Origin: Flavobacteriaceae bacterium
GTDB lineage: Bacteria; Bacteroidota; Bacteroidia; Flavobacteriales; Flavobacteriaceae
Direction of reading: 5' to 3'
DNA length: 8,476 nt
Assembly: GCA_002693605.1 (NCBI GenBank)
Contig: NZQO01000067.1
Coordinates: 1-8,476, forward strand
Part shown: piece after piece, positions 1 through 8,122 of the stretch
How the letters are laid out: the number at the start of each line of letters is the position of its first letter
Position numbering within the stretch: the first letter of the stretch is position 1
Position numbers and translations under genes: made by a program
Notes under the pieces: generated by a model
What the model saw: the letters and a program-made list of their open reading frames with translations, nothing else
What the model was told of the DNA's origin: nothing
Database searches by the model: none

Positions 1-60
1 TACCGGCCCGGCACCCAGGATTGGATGCTCATTTATAGGAAGATAAATCGGGAAAAATAA
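1..60 (+). CDS. 3' end of a rightward gene, product not recognised (partial)
   Basis: Frame 1 is open from the window edge to a TAA at 58-60 and would encode a C-terminal tail of 19 residues ending in LIYRKINREK. The other two plus-strand frames meet stops earlier (about 36 and 45). The reading is supported by the hairpin terminator that begins two bases after the stop and would serve both this gene and the converging atp genes. The tail is too short to name a family, and its basic, aromatic character is not diagnostic. The minus strand is also partly open here, so the call rests mainly on the position of stop and terminator. Confidence 0.45.
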   Translation, partial: YRPGTQDWMLIYRKINREK

Positions 61-61
61 G

Positions 62-95
62 AAAAACCCGTTAGGCACGAACCAAACGGGTTTTT
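62..95. terminator. Bidirectional intrinsic terminator
   Basis: An 11-bp perfect stem is formed by AAAAACCCGTT (62-72) and AACGGGTTTTT (85-95) around a 12-nt loop. Because the stem is A-rich on one side and T-rich on the other, transcripts of either strand end in a U-run. It lies 26 bp beyond the atpC stop codon (leftward transcript) and just after the stop of the partial rightward gene, so it fits a shared terminator between converging transcription units. Confidence 0.85.
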
Positions 96-121
96 ATCTG
101 TAAGCTGAATGCTGGCGCTAC

Positions 122-397
122 TTAATCGGCCAGTACAATCGCCTTATTATTGTTCATTTCCAAGGTGCCACTTGAAATTTCAAGCACCCATTTTTCGCCT
201 TCCTTTTTGAATTTGTTTTCAAATCCTTCGGCGATGGTCGGGTTGCCCTGAAACTTAACTTTTCCCGCACTCAAGAGAGAGACAATGGGCGCGTGGTTAT
301 TCAGCATTTGGAATTCGCCCTCCACGCCGGGAACGGTTAGCGATTCTACTTCGCCGCTTACCAAGGATGCTTCGGGGGTTACTATTTCTAAGTACAT
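122..397 (-). CDS. atpC: F1Fo ATP synthase epsilon subunit, short form
   Basis: This is the epsilon subunit of the F1 central stalk, which with gamma couples c-ring rotation to ATP synthesis on the cytoplasmic face of the inner membrane. The 91 residues match the N-terminal beta-sandwich domain: LEIVTPEASLVSGEVESLTV at the start, then VPGVEGEFQMLNNHAPIVSLL (residues 23-43), which corresponds to the conserved PG..G...L..HAP motif of the family. The C-terminal two-helix domain found in the roughly 135-residue E. coli protein is absent. Short epsilon subunits of this kind are usual in Bacteroidota, so this is not a truncation by mutation. The gene follows atpD after 74 nt and ends at a strong terminator. 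The start is an ATG at 397 with no Shine-Dalgarno sequence. Confidence 0.95.
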   Translation of the reverse strand: MYLEIVTPEASLVSGEVESLTVPGVEGEFQMLNNHAPIVSLLSAGKVKFQGNPTIAEGFENKFKKEGEKWVLEISSGTLEMNNNKAIVLAD

Positions 398-471
398 ATT
401 CTCAAGTTATGAGTTAGGCGGCAGGCGCCGGGAGCTAAAAATTGCCCACGGCACATGGCGCGATACTAATA

Positions 472-1995
<1,524 letters not shown>

Positions 1996-2039
1996 TTAGT
2001 ACTGTTAGGAGGGCAAATACCTACCCCTAAAAATCGGTG

Positions 2040-2071
2040 CAAAGATAGTTTTTTCTGTTGTAATATTACAA
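2040..2071 (-). promoter_or_regulatory. Predicted Bacteroidota-type promoter of atpD-atpC
   Basis: Read on the minus strand, TATCTTTG (2047-2040) matches the TAnnTTTG -7 element exactly. TTG (2071-2069) lies 21 nt upstream, at the distance expected of the -33 element in this phylum. Transcription would start near 2033, giving a leader of about 55 nt. That leader can form a weak hairpin (2006-2012 with 2024-2029, one bulge) and is A-rich just before the ATG. The promoter implies that atpD-atpC can be transcribed independently of the upstream aminotransferase gene, after which no intrinsic terminator is visible. Confidence 0.65.
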
Positions 2072-2080
2072 CGGAAAAAA
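2049..2080. repeat. 32-bp near-perfect palindrome upstream of atpD
   Basis: The left arm TTTTTTCTGTTGTAAT (2049-2064) and right arm ATTACAACGGAAAAAA (2065-2080) are reverse complements except at one pair (2056/2073). The inner 16 bp, GTTGTAATATTACAAC, are perfect. The palindrome begins two bases upstream of the -7 element and contains the -33 element, so it occupies the position of a transcription-factor operator. It lacks a central loop, and its T-run and A-run are in the wrong order for an intrinsic terminator on either strand. What binds it cannot be read from the sequence. Confidence 0.7.
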
Positions 2081-2142
2081 GCTAATTTTTCAATCTTCAG
2101 CTATTCTAAAGTAAACCCACAGAAATTGTGAAGCCGTATTCC

Positions 2143-3036
2143 CTAGACCGGTTCGCAATAATTGCGAATGTTATCTTTGAACAATTGAAGCACCCGGTTT
2201 AGCATCGCATTTTCCCTTGCAATGGTCCTACCGTCTATCTCAACAACCGGTGTCAGTTCGCCCATGGTGCCCGTGGCGAAAACCCCATCGGCATTGTAGA
2301 ACTGGGATAGCGTCAGGTCTGCCTCTTGCGTTTCAATACCATTAGCCTTGCATAACTCGAACACCGTATGGCGCGTAATGCCTGGCAGGCAAGCGTGCGC
2401 AAAGGGGGTGAAAATTTTTTCGTCCTTTACCATAAAAAGGTTGCTGCCGTTGAGTTCGGCCACAAATCCACGTTCGTCCAGCATCAATCCGGCGTCCTTG
2501 CCGGCCACATTTGCCTGGATCTTGGCCAGTATGTTATTGAGCAAGTTGTTATGGTGAATTTTACTGTCCAGGAACTGTGGGGCATTCCGGCGTTGACTTA
2601 CACTCAGCACCTTGATACCCGATGTGTTGTCGTAAACCAACGGTTTCCATTCGGCAAGTACGATTAGGCACGAACCGTTCTGGTTGAGCCTTGGGTCCAT
2701 TCCGCTGGTAATTTTCTCGCCACGGGTTAAGGTAAGCCTTATATGGGTGTCGGTTTCCATATTATTGGCTGTAAGCGTGCGCCGTATTGCCTCCTTTATA
2801 AATTCCTTTGTAGGAATATCGGTAAATGCCAGGGTCTTTGCACTCTCAAGGAGCCGAACCAAGTGCCTGTCCAAGCAAACAACTCCCTCGGCATACACCC
2901 GTAGTCCTTCCCATACGGCATCGCCGCCCTGTACCGAGCTGTCAAAAACCGATACCTTGGCTTCCTCTCTCGAGTACAGCCTATCTTTGATGAACACCTG
3001 AATGGATTTATTGCGATCGTCGAATTTCTGAAGCAT
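2143..3036 (-). CDS. Class IV (fold type IV) PLP-dependent aminotransferase, substrate unknown
   Basis: The 297-residue protein belongs to the family of branched-chain and D-amino acid aminotransferases and 4-amino-4-deoxychorismate lyase. Visible landmarks are VFDSSVQGGDAVWEGLRVY (residues 30-48, the usual 'GD.v.EgLR' segment), the presumed Schiff-base Lys159 in LDSKIHHNNLLNNILAK, the PLP-contacting Glu194 in VAELNGSNLF, LPGITR (217-222) and the phosphate/substrate loop TGTMGELTPV (254-263). The Lys context and the Leu after Glu194 differ from textbook IlvE (AK..GNY, EG..N), so a standard branched-chain aminotransferase assignment is unsafe. The ATG at 3036 follows the stop of the sulfotransferase-like gene by one base (TGA-T-ATG), which points to translational coupling and a shared role. 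No terminator is visible after its TAG stop. Confidence 0.9.
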   Translation of the reverse strand: MLQKFDDRNKSIQVFIKDRLYSREEAKVSVFDSSVQGGDAVWEGLRVYAEGVVCLDRHLVRLLESAKTLAFTDIPTKEFIKEAIRRTLTANNMETDTHIRLTLTRGEKITSGMDPRLNQNGSCLIVLAEWKPLVYDNTSGIKVLSVSQRRNAPQFLDSKIHHNNLLNNILAKIQANVAGKDAGLMLDERGFVAELNGSNLFMVKDEKIFTPFAHACLPGITRHTVFELCKANGIETQEADLTLSQFYNADGVFATGTMGELTPVVEIDGRTIARENAMLNRVLQLFKDNIRNYCEPV

Positions 3037-3037
3037 A

Positions 3038-3760
3038 TCAATTATTTAAGAGAATGTGTTTTCGTAACGTTTCATAATGCGGCAGGGCCTTCGCTAGCAA
3101 AGACCGTAAGTGGTCAGGTAGCGCAATACTTTCGTTCTGTTGCACGCGAAACCCCGTGGAGCGGTGCACGTTTCCATACCAATGTGGGCCCCAAATACCG
3201 TCCTGCGGGATGCCGCCTTCTTCCCACTTTAACATTGATTCGGAAAAAGGCAATTGAAGTGCCTCGCATACCTTCCTGAGATACCGCTCCGGATTGAGCA
3301 TAAGTTCATCGCTATCGATAACCAACGGTGGCTTCCCCTTTTCATGTAACCACGAAAAGAGCTGTGCCGCCTTTTTGAGGCCAATATCTTCTAAGCTAGG
3401 GGCTTCAATGACCTTGGAAAAGGAACTTATCAATTTTTCAGGATGGCGAATGAGAATAACGTTTTCCCAATTCAAGATAAAATCAGGACTATCTGAAATA
3501 TAATGATGGGCCATGCCCTTCACGAAAACGTGGGTGCGCAGTGCGAGTAACTCAATGCCACGAACAACAGATGCTTCGTCCAACTCCATGGTCATGATAA
3601 TTTCCTCTTGGAACGGATGCCGAATGGCCGGTCTGGCGTGGTGCAAATAATGCCCGTAAAATGGCTCGTCCAGCACCTGGCAATCGCCACGTTGGGCGAA
3701 GCTGTACATCAGGGCCGTGGAGAGGTTGCGCGGTCCAGAAATAAGGTTGATGATTTTCAT
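3038..3760 (-). CDS. Sulfotransferase-like P-loop protein
   Basis: This cytoplasmic protein of 240 residues has the marks of the PAPS-dependent sulfotransferase fold. It begins with strand MKIINLI and the loop SGPRNLSTAL, equivalent to the 5'-phosphosulfate-binding loop (often PKSGTT). VILIRHPEKLISSF in the middle corresponds to the 3'-phosphate-binding motif with its Arg and Ser, and LVIDSDELMLNPERYLRKVCEAL matches the usual 'y..L..dp...l..i..fL' segment. A C-terminal GIWGPHWYGNVHRSTGF block is distinctive. Whether it transfers sulfate is unknown: the PSB loop is atypical and no PAPS synthesis gene is nearby. A TTG one codon upstream (3763) is possible, but the ATG at 3760 is preferred because it directly starts the first strand. 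It lies 49 nt after glmS, with no clear promoter in that gap, and is coupled to the downstream aminotransferase. Confidence 0.85.
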   Translation of the reverse strand: MKIINLISGPRNLSTALMYSFAQRGDCQVLDEPFYGHYLHHARPAIRHPFQEEIIMTMELDEASVVRGIELLALRTHVFVKGMAHHYISDSPDFILNWENVILIRHPEKLISSFSKVIEAPSLEDIGLKKAAQLFSWLHEKGKPPLVIDSDELMLNPERYLRKVCEALQLPFSESMLKWEEGGIPQDGIWGPHWYGNVHRSTGFRVQQNESIALPDHLRSLLAKALPHYETLRKHILLNN

Positions 3761-3809
3761 CAAATAAAAATAGAATTTTATTCAATGGCAGCACCCCGGT
3801 TGCAAAAAA

Positions 3810-5657
3810 TTACTCCACTGTAACGCTCTTGGCCAAGTTCCTAGGCTGATCTACGTTACGGTCTAACATTACGGCTATGTGGTACGAGAGCAATTGCAAA
3901 GGAATGGTAGTAACCAAGGGCGAAAGGGCCTCTGGCGTAATGGGCACTTCCATAACATAATCGGCAAGCTCCTTCACGGCGGTGTCACCCTCGCTAACCA
4001 AGGCTATTATCTTCCCCTTGCGCGCCTTAATTTCCTCGATGTTACTAACCACCTTCTCGTAATGGTTGCTGTTTACCGCAATCACTACCACCGGCATTTG
4101 CTCATCGATAAGCGCAATGGGCCCGTGCTTCATCTCGGCGGCCGGGTATCCTTCTGCGTGGATATATGAAATTTCCTTTAACTTAAGGGCTCCCTCCAAC
4201 GCTACGGGGAAGTTATACCCTCTTCCCAAATACAGAAAATTGCGCGCATCCTTGAAGACCGCCGAAATTTTCTTGATATTCTCGTCGCTCTTAAGGGCTT
4301 CCTCCACTTTTGCCGGAATGGTCTCGAGCTCGTGAAGGTGCATCATATAATCGCTCTGTGAGATTGTGCCTTTCACCTTCGCCAAGCGCAGCGCAATCAT
4401 TGTCAATACGGTAATTTGCGTGGTAAAAGCCTTTGTCGAGGCCACCCCTATTTCGGGACCGGCATGGGTATAGCTACCGCTATGCGTCTCGCGCGAGATG
4501 GTAGAGCCCACCACGTTACAAACCCCATAGACGAACGCGCCCTTTTCCTTGGCCAACTTAATGGCAGCAAGGGTATCGGCGGTTTCACCACTTTGCGAAA
4601 TGGCGATGATAACATCCTTTTCGGTAATAATCGGGTTTCTATAGCGAAATTCGGAGGCGTATTCTACCTCAACGGGAATGCGTGCTAGGTCCTCGAAAAT
4701 ATACTCGGCCACGAGGCCCGCATGCCATGAGGTGCCACAGGCCACGATGATTATTCGATTGGCGTTGGTGAATTTTTCGATGTACTCATCCAATCCGCCC
4801 AATTTTATGATGCCTTGGTCCGATAGCAGTCGACCGCGATAGGTATCCTTGATTACGGAAGGTTGCTCGTAGATTTCCTTCAACATAAAGTGGTCATATC
4901 CTCCCTTTTCAATCTGCTCCAAATTGAGCTGGAGTTCCTGCACGTAGGGCACCACGACACTGTCTCCCTTAATCTTTCGCACTTTTACCTCGCGCCCTCT
5001 GCGCACGATTGCCATTTCCTCGTCTTCAAGATAAATGGCGTTATTGGTAAACTCAATGAAAGGGGTAGCGTCGCTCGCCACGAAAAATTCATCATCGCCA
5101 ATACCAATTGCCAAAGGGCTCCCTAGCTTGGCGACCACGATTTCATCTGGCTTGTTGTGGTCAAAAACGGCGATGGCATAGGCCCCAACCACTTGGTTGA
5201 GCGCAATCTGTACTGCCTTGCCCAGCTTTACCTTTTCGTTTATCTTGATGTCTTCAATAAGGTTAACAAGTACTTCGGTATCGGTATCGGAAGTAAAGGT
5301 GTAACCCCTTTTTTTCAGTTCCTTCTTAATGGAGGCGTAATTCTCGATTATCCCATTATGGATAATTACCAGCTCACCACTATTGGAATAATGTGGATGT
5401 GAGTTTACGTCGTTGGGAACGCCGTGGGTTGCCCAACGGGTATGGCCGATGCCCAAAGTACCCTTGGTGGGCATGTTTTGTTGGATTTTGGCTTCGAGGT
5501 CTGCAACCTTCCCCTGCGTCTTGCACATCTGTATGTCGGTACCGTCGTACAAGGCAATACCGGCGCTATCGTACCCTCGATACTCCAATCGTTTCAATCC
5601 GTTGAGCACGACGGGAAATGCATCCCTGTTTCCAATATATCCAACAATTCCGCACAT
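3810..5657 (-). CDS. glmS: Glutamine--fructose-6-phosphate aminotransferase (isomerizing)
   Basis: GlmS converts fructose-6-phosphate and glutamine to glucosamine-6-phosphate and glutamate in the cytoplasm, the first step towards UDP-GlcNAc for peptidoglycan and lipid A. The 615 residues are full length. The N-terminal class II glutaminase domain starts MCGIVGYIG, so Cys2 becomes the nucleophile after Met removal; it also shows GHTRWATHG (71-79) and HNGIIENY (100-107). Two SIS domains follow, with CGTSWHAG (307-314), ISQSGETADT (353-362), KLKEISYIHAE containing the catalytic-type Glu495, KHGP with His511, and the invariant tail DQPRNLAKSVTVE with Lys610. The ATG at 5657 is fixed by Cys2. It begins 12 nt after the DUF4270 gene, so co-transcription is expected. 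There is no room for a glmS ribozyme of the Firmicutes type. Confidence 0.98.
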   Translation of the reverse strand: MCGIVGYIGNRDAFPVVLNGLKRLEYRGYDSAGIALYDGTDIQMCKTQGKVADLEAKIQQNMPTKGTLGIGHTRWATHGVPNDVNSHPHYSNSGELVIIHNGIIENYASIKKELKKRGYTFTSDTDTEVLVNLIEDIKINEKVKLGKAVQIALNQVVGAYAIAVFDHNKPDEIVVAKLGSPLAIGIGDDEFFVASDATPFIEFTNNAIYLEDEEMAIVRRGREVKVRKIKGDSVVVPYVQELQLNLEQIEKGGYDHFMLKEIYEQPSVIKDTYRGRLLSDQGIIKLGGLDEYIEKFTNANRIIIVACGTSWHAGLVAEYIFEDLARIPVEVEYASEFRYRNPIITEKDVIIAISQSGETADTLAAIKLAKEKGAFVYGVCNVVGSTISRETHSGSYTHAGPEIGVASTKAFTTQITVLTMIALRLAKVKGTISQSDYMMHLHELETIPAKVEEALKSDENIKKISAVFKDARNFLYLGRGYNFPVALEGALKLKEISYIHAEGYPAAEMKHGPIALIDEQMPVVVIAVNSNHYEKVVSNIEEIKARKGKIIALVSEGDTAVKELADYVMEVPITPEALSPLVTTIPLQLLSYHIAVMLDRNVDQPRNLAKSVTVE

Positions 5658-5669
5658 AGGTGTATCGTA

Positions 5670-7190
5670 TTAGTCTGGTTTGGTATAGAAAATCTCCAAC
5701 TTTAGCCGCTTCGCTTCGTTGGAAGTATTATTTCCGTAAAGAACGGTGCCTTGTGGCGACACCACGCTAGAGGCAGGGACATTTTTCAGTCCGGGCGCCT
5801 GAATGGCCTGTAAATCCTGGAAACTGGTAACCTTCACGTTTTGTGAGACCACTAGGCCCAGGGCTACATTGGTTGAATCGGTCCGAATCAAATTACTTAC
5901 ATGGTTTGTAATCTTCATTTTATAGAACTCGCCGTTCTCGTCGCTACCGCGCTCCAGTTTTCCGAAGTGAACCGAAAAAGCATCGGTTGGTTCTTCGGAA
6001 GAAGTTATATCGAACGCATAATCGATTAGGTACGTGCCGTTGGTGGCATCGAAAATGATAATTCGGTCAGGCTCCTGCGAACCAGATTGCAGGACATCCT
6101 GGTTCACGTAAAATTTCAAATTGGCTTCATTAATGAGCCATTTCCTGTTGCGCAATTCCTCCAACTGATCGGCCACGCCGTTCTCGTCAGCATCATCGCC
6201 AAACAACTCTATAATGGTGGCTATCCCGGCGCCTCCGCGAAGATAGAGATTCTCCTCACCCGCCTGAATATTCGGGTTTTCAAGTGCAGACAGCACCGAA
6301 GTAGGCACGTTATTGTCGAACACATTCACGTTTACGCCATTGAACAACAGCGAAAAGTTAGCGTTTTCGCGCGTGCCGTCACCTACCGCAAACGAATAGT
6401 TGAGGGTAATCTCGGCCTCTTGGGGGTCGAATATGAAAAGTGACCCATCATCGGTAGCAGAGGTGACCTCAAAATAGATACCTCGGAAATATTCCTTGAA
6501 ATTATTCTGGTCTATCAATACGGCTGTCCCTTCTTGGTCGATGATCTTTTCCTGGAAAAAATCTACAGGCAACTCGATGCGAAGGCCAGGGGGCAAGGTC
6601 GTGGTGTCGTTCACCTCTATGGCTTCATTGGTAGGTTTGAAATCTTCGATGGTGATTAACTTTTCACCTAGGAAATCCTCGAAAATATCGCCCTGGTTCG
6701 AATAATATTTCTGGCGTTCCTCGAAACCGGTCTCAGGGTCGAAATCGCGCAGGAAGTAATTCGATTCATAAATTGAAATGTTCACGTTGCTGCTACCGTA
6801 GATAGAATCTAGGGTGTAGGTCGTGGTCGAGTCGTCTACCACCGTCGCCTCGCTAAAATACGGGATATATAAAATAACACTCTCCAATTGGGTGGTATCG
6901 CCAAAGGTGGGCTCGGTGCTCTCTAGGGTAAGCTGCCCCAAAAAGTTAACGGTTGATTTCCCATATACGGGATCGTTATAAATGCCCAGCTGGTACGCCG
7001 GAAGGTCGTTGGTTTGCACAGGGGTTAACAAGCGGCTATATGCCACCACGTTAAAAGTGGTATCGGGTATATCGAGATCCTGCTCGATAATATTAGATCC
7101 TATGGTGTTAAAATCTTCTTCACACGATGCCACGAGTATGACAACCGTTAAAATTGCCAATACTTTTGGCAATAGGTTCCTTATTTTCAT
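5670..7190 (-). CDS. DUF4270 family lipoprotein
   Basis: The protein has 506 residues and belongs to the Bacteroidota family DUF4270, whose function is not known. It starts with a lipoprotein signal peptide: a basic N-terminus (MKIR), a hydrophobic stretch, and a V-A-S-C lipobox with Cys23. The residues after Cys (EED) resemble the acidic lipoprotein export signal that sends Bacteroidota lipoproteins to the cell surface. The remainder is rich in beta-strand-like sequence, with the family-typical start FNTIGSNII, WLINEANLKFYV (351-362) and ASSVVSPQGTVLYGN (473-487). Residues 333-344 form an EF-hand-like loop, DADENGVADQLE. It sits 19 nt after the GT5-like gene and 12 nt before glmS. The ATG at 7190 is the only start that gives an intact signal peptide. 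Confidence 0.9.
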   Translation of the reverse strand: MKIRNLLPKVLAILTVVILVASCEEDFNTIGSNIIEQDLDIPDTTFNVVAYSRLLTPVQTNDLPAYQLGIYNDPVYGKSTVNFLGQLTLESTEPTFGDTTQLESVILYIPYFSEATVVDDSTTTYTLDSIYGSSNVNISIYESNYFLRDFDPETGFEERQKYYSNQGDIFEDFLGEKLITIEDFKPTNEAIEVNDTTTLPPGLRIELPVDFFQEKIIDQEGTAVLIDQNNFKEYFRGIYFEVTSATDDGSLFIFDPQEAEITLNYSFAVGDGTRENANFSLLFNGVNVNVFDNNVPTSVLSALENPNIQAGEENLYLRGGAGIATIIELFGDDADENGVADQLEELRNRKWLINEANLKFYVNQDVLQSGSQEPDRIIIFDATNGTYLIDYAFDITSSEEPTDAFSVHFGKLERGSDENGEFYKMKITNHVSNLIRTDSTNVALGLVVSQNVKVTSFQDLQAIQAPGLKNVPASSVVSPQGTVLYGNNTSNEAKRLKLEIFYTKPD

Positions 7191-7209
7191 AAAGCAATTT
7201 TAAAGTAAT

Positions 7210-8019
7210 TTACTGTAGTACCTTTGTTTCGTAAAAGTCTAAATACGCCTGTGAAAAGTCTTCCATTTTGTGATACTTTAACACGGGCTTGTCCAAGTCG
7301 TCTAGGAAGCTCTGCAAATCGGCCGGGATTTCTTCTGAACTGATTATTGCAGCATCTGAATTTTTCACGGCCACCTTCATCACGTTGGAATAAGTTGGGT
7401 CCTTCAGCTCCGTTATGTCCTCCTCCTCGATTCCGTCGAACTTGATCTTCTCGATCACGTCCTTGTTTAACGTATCGGGGAAGCCTTGATTGTATACCGA
7501 GGTAACAATTTTGCTATTTTCGAAGAGCGGCTCGGTGCCGTAGTAGTTGCGAAGGTACAGCGGCAAGAAGGATGCCAACCAACCGTGCACGTGTATAATA
7601 TCTGGCGACCAGTTCAGTTTCTTCACTGTTTCTATTACGCCCTTCGCGAAAAAGATGGCGCGCTCGTCGTTGTCCTCGAAAAAATTTCCGTCCTCATCGG
7701 CATACGTGGCCTTTCGCTTAAAGTAGTCGTCGTTATCGATAAAATATACCTGCATGCGCTCCTTCGGAATGGAGGCGACCTTTATTATTAGCGGCATATC
7801 CAGGTCGTTTATAACCAAGTTCAGTCCAGACAGCCGTATAACCTCGTGCAATTGGTGGCGCCGCTCGTTTATGTTGCCATAACGGGGCATGAAAATGCGA
7901 ATCTGTCCATTGTTGTTGTTAACTAGTCGGGGGGCTTCAAACGACATTGAAGAAATCTCGGTCTCCGGAAGATATGGGATCACTTCAGAAGACACATACA
8001 AGCCTCTTTTATCTTTCAT
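7210..8019 (-). CDS. Glycogen/starch synthase-like protein, N-terminal GT5 domain only
   Basis: The 269 residues match only the N-terminal Rossmann half of GT5 glycogen synthases: GLYVSSEVIPYL at the start, IRIFMPRYGNI (40-50), and PDIIHVHGWLASFLPLYLR (139-157), which corresponds to the PDIvHaHDW.t.l.p.yl segment. A full GlgA has about 480 residues and a second Rossmann domain that carries most of the ADP-glucose site; that domain is missing here. The KTGGLG loop that should follow SEV.P is replaced by PETEISS, and HxHDW has become HVHGW. Glycogen synthesis is therefore unlikely, and a regulatory or binding role is an inference. The reading frame is intact and well behaved, so it does not look like a decaying pseudogene. 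It is the first gene of the leftward series, divergent from panC. Confidence 0.85.
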   Translation of the reverse strand: MKDKRGLYVSSEVIPYLPETEISSMSFEAPRLVNNNNGQIRIFMPRYGNINERRHQLHEVIRLSGLNLVINDLDMPLIIKVASIPKERMQVYFIDNDDYFKRKATYADEDGNFFEDNDERAIFFAKGVIETVKKLNWSPDIIHVHGWLASFLPLYLRNYYGTEPLFENSKIVTSVYNQGFPDTLNKDVIEKIKFDGIEEEDITELKDPTYSNVMKVAVKNSDAAIISSEEIPADLQSFLDDLDKPVLKYHKMEDFSQAYLDFYETKVLQ

Positions 8020-8056
8020 AAATTCAATACTTTATTGGCGTTGGGTAATAAAAACG

Positions 8057-8064
8057 CAAAATTA
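8057..8064 (-). promoter_or_regulatory. Predicted -7 element for the leftward five-gene series
   Basis: On the minus strand the sequence reads TAATTTTG, an exact TAnnTTTG match, and would place the transcript start near 8050, about 30 nt before the ATG at 8019. No TTG lies at the expected -33 distance, so the promoter is only half supported. Confidence 0.45.
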
Positions 8065-8095
8065 CGAAATTTTATGAAGATTGGCCTTAATATAT

Positions 8096-8103
8096 TAATT
8101 TTG
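8096..8103 (+). promoter_or_regulatory. Predicted -7 element for panC
   Basis: TAATTTTG matches TAnnTTTG and lies 19 bp before the panC ATG, giving a predicted leader of about 13 nt. The only nearby TTG (8081-8083) is 12 nt upstream, too close for a normal -33 element, so this is tentative. It overlaps the AT-only palindrome TTAATATATTAA (8087-8098). Confidence 0.4.
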
Positions 8104-8122
8104 CTGACTTTTAAACGCACCC

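Noticed and set aside
71..83. 13-bp sequence TTAGGCACGAACC repeated at 2664-2676
   Set aside because: One copy is the terminator loop region and the other is inside a coding gene. A single 13-bp match is expected by chance in a window of this size.
2049..2080. Reading the palindrome as the terminator of the upstream aminotransferase transcript
   Set aside because: The stem has T-run first and A-run last on both strands, opposite to an intrinsic terminator, and there is no U-tract after it. It also overlaps the predicted atpD promoter.
2684..3001. Plus-strand frame of 105 codons inside the aminotransferase gene
   Set aside because: It is antisense to a gene with clear class IV aminotransferase motifs. 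The Ser- and Leu-rich product looks like a shadow frame.
3761..3809. Possible promoter before the sulfotransferase-like gene
   Set aside because: The 49-nt gap is AT-rich but holds only a TTTATTTG sequence, one mismatch from TAnnTTTG, right against the ATG, so a transcript start would fall within the gene.
5658..5669. Possible glmS ribozyme or riboswitch upstream of glmS
   Set aside because: Only 12 nt separate the preceding stop codon from the glmS start, so no structured leader can fit outside the coding sequence.
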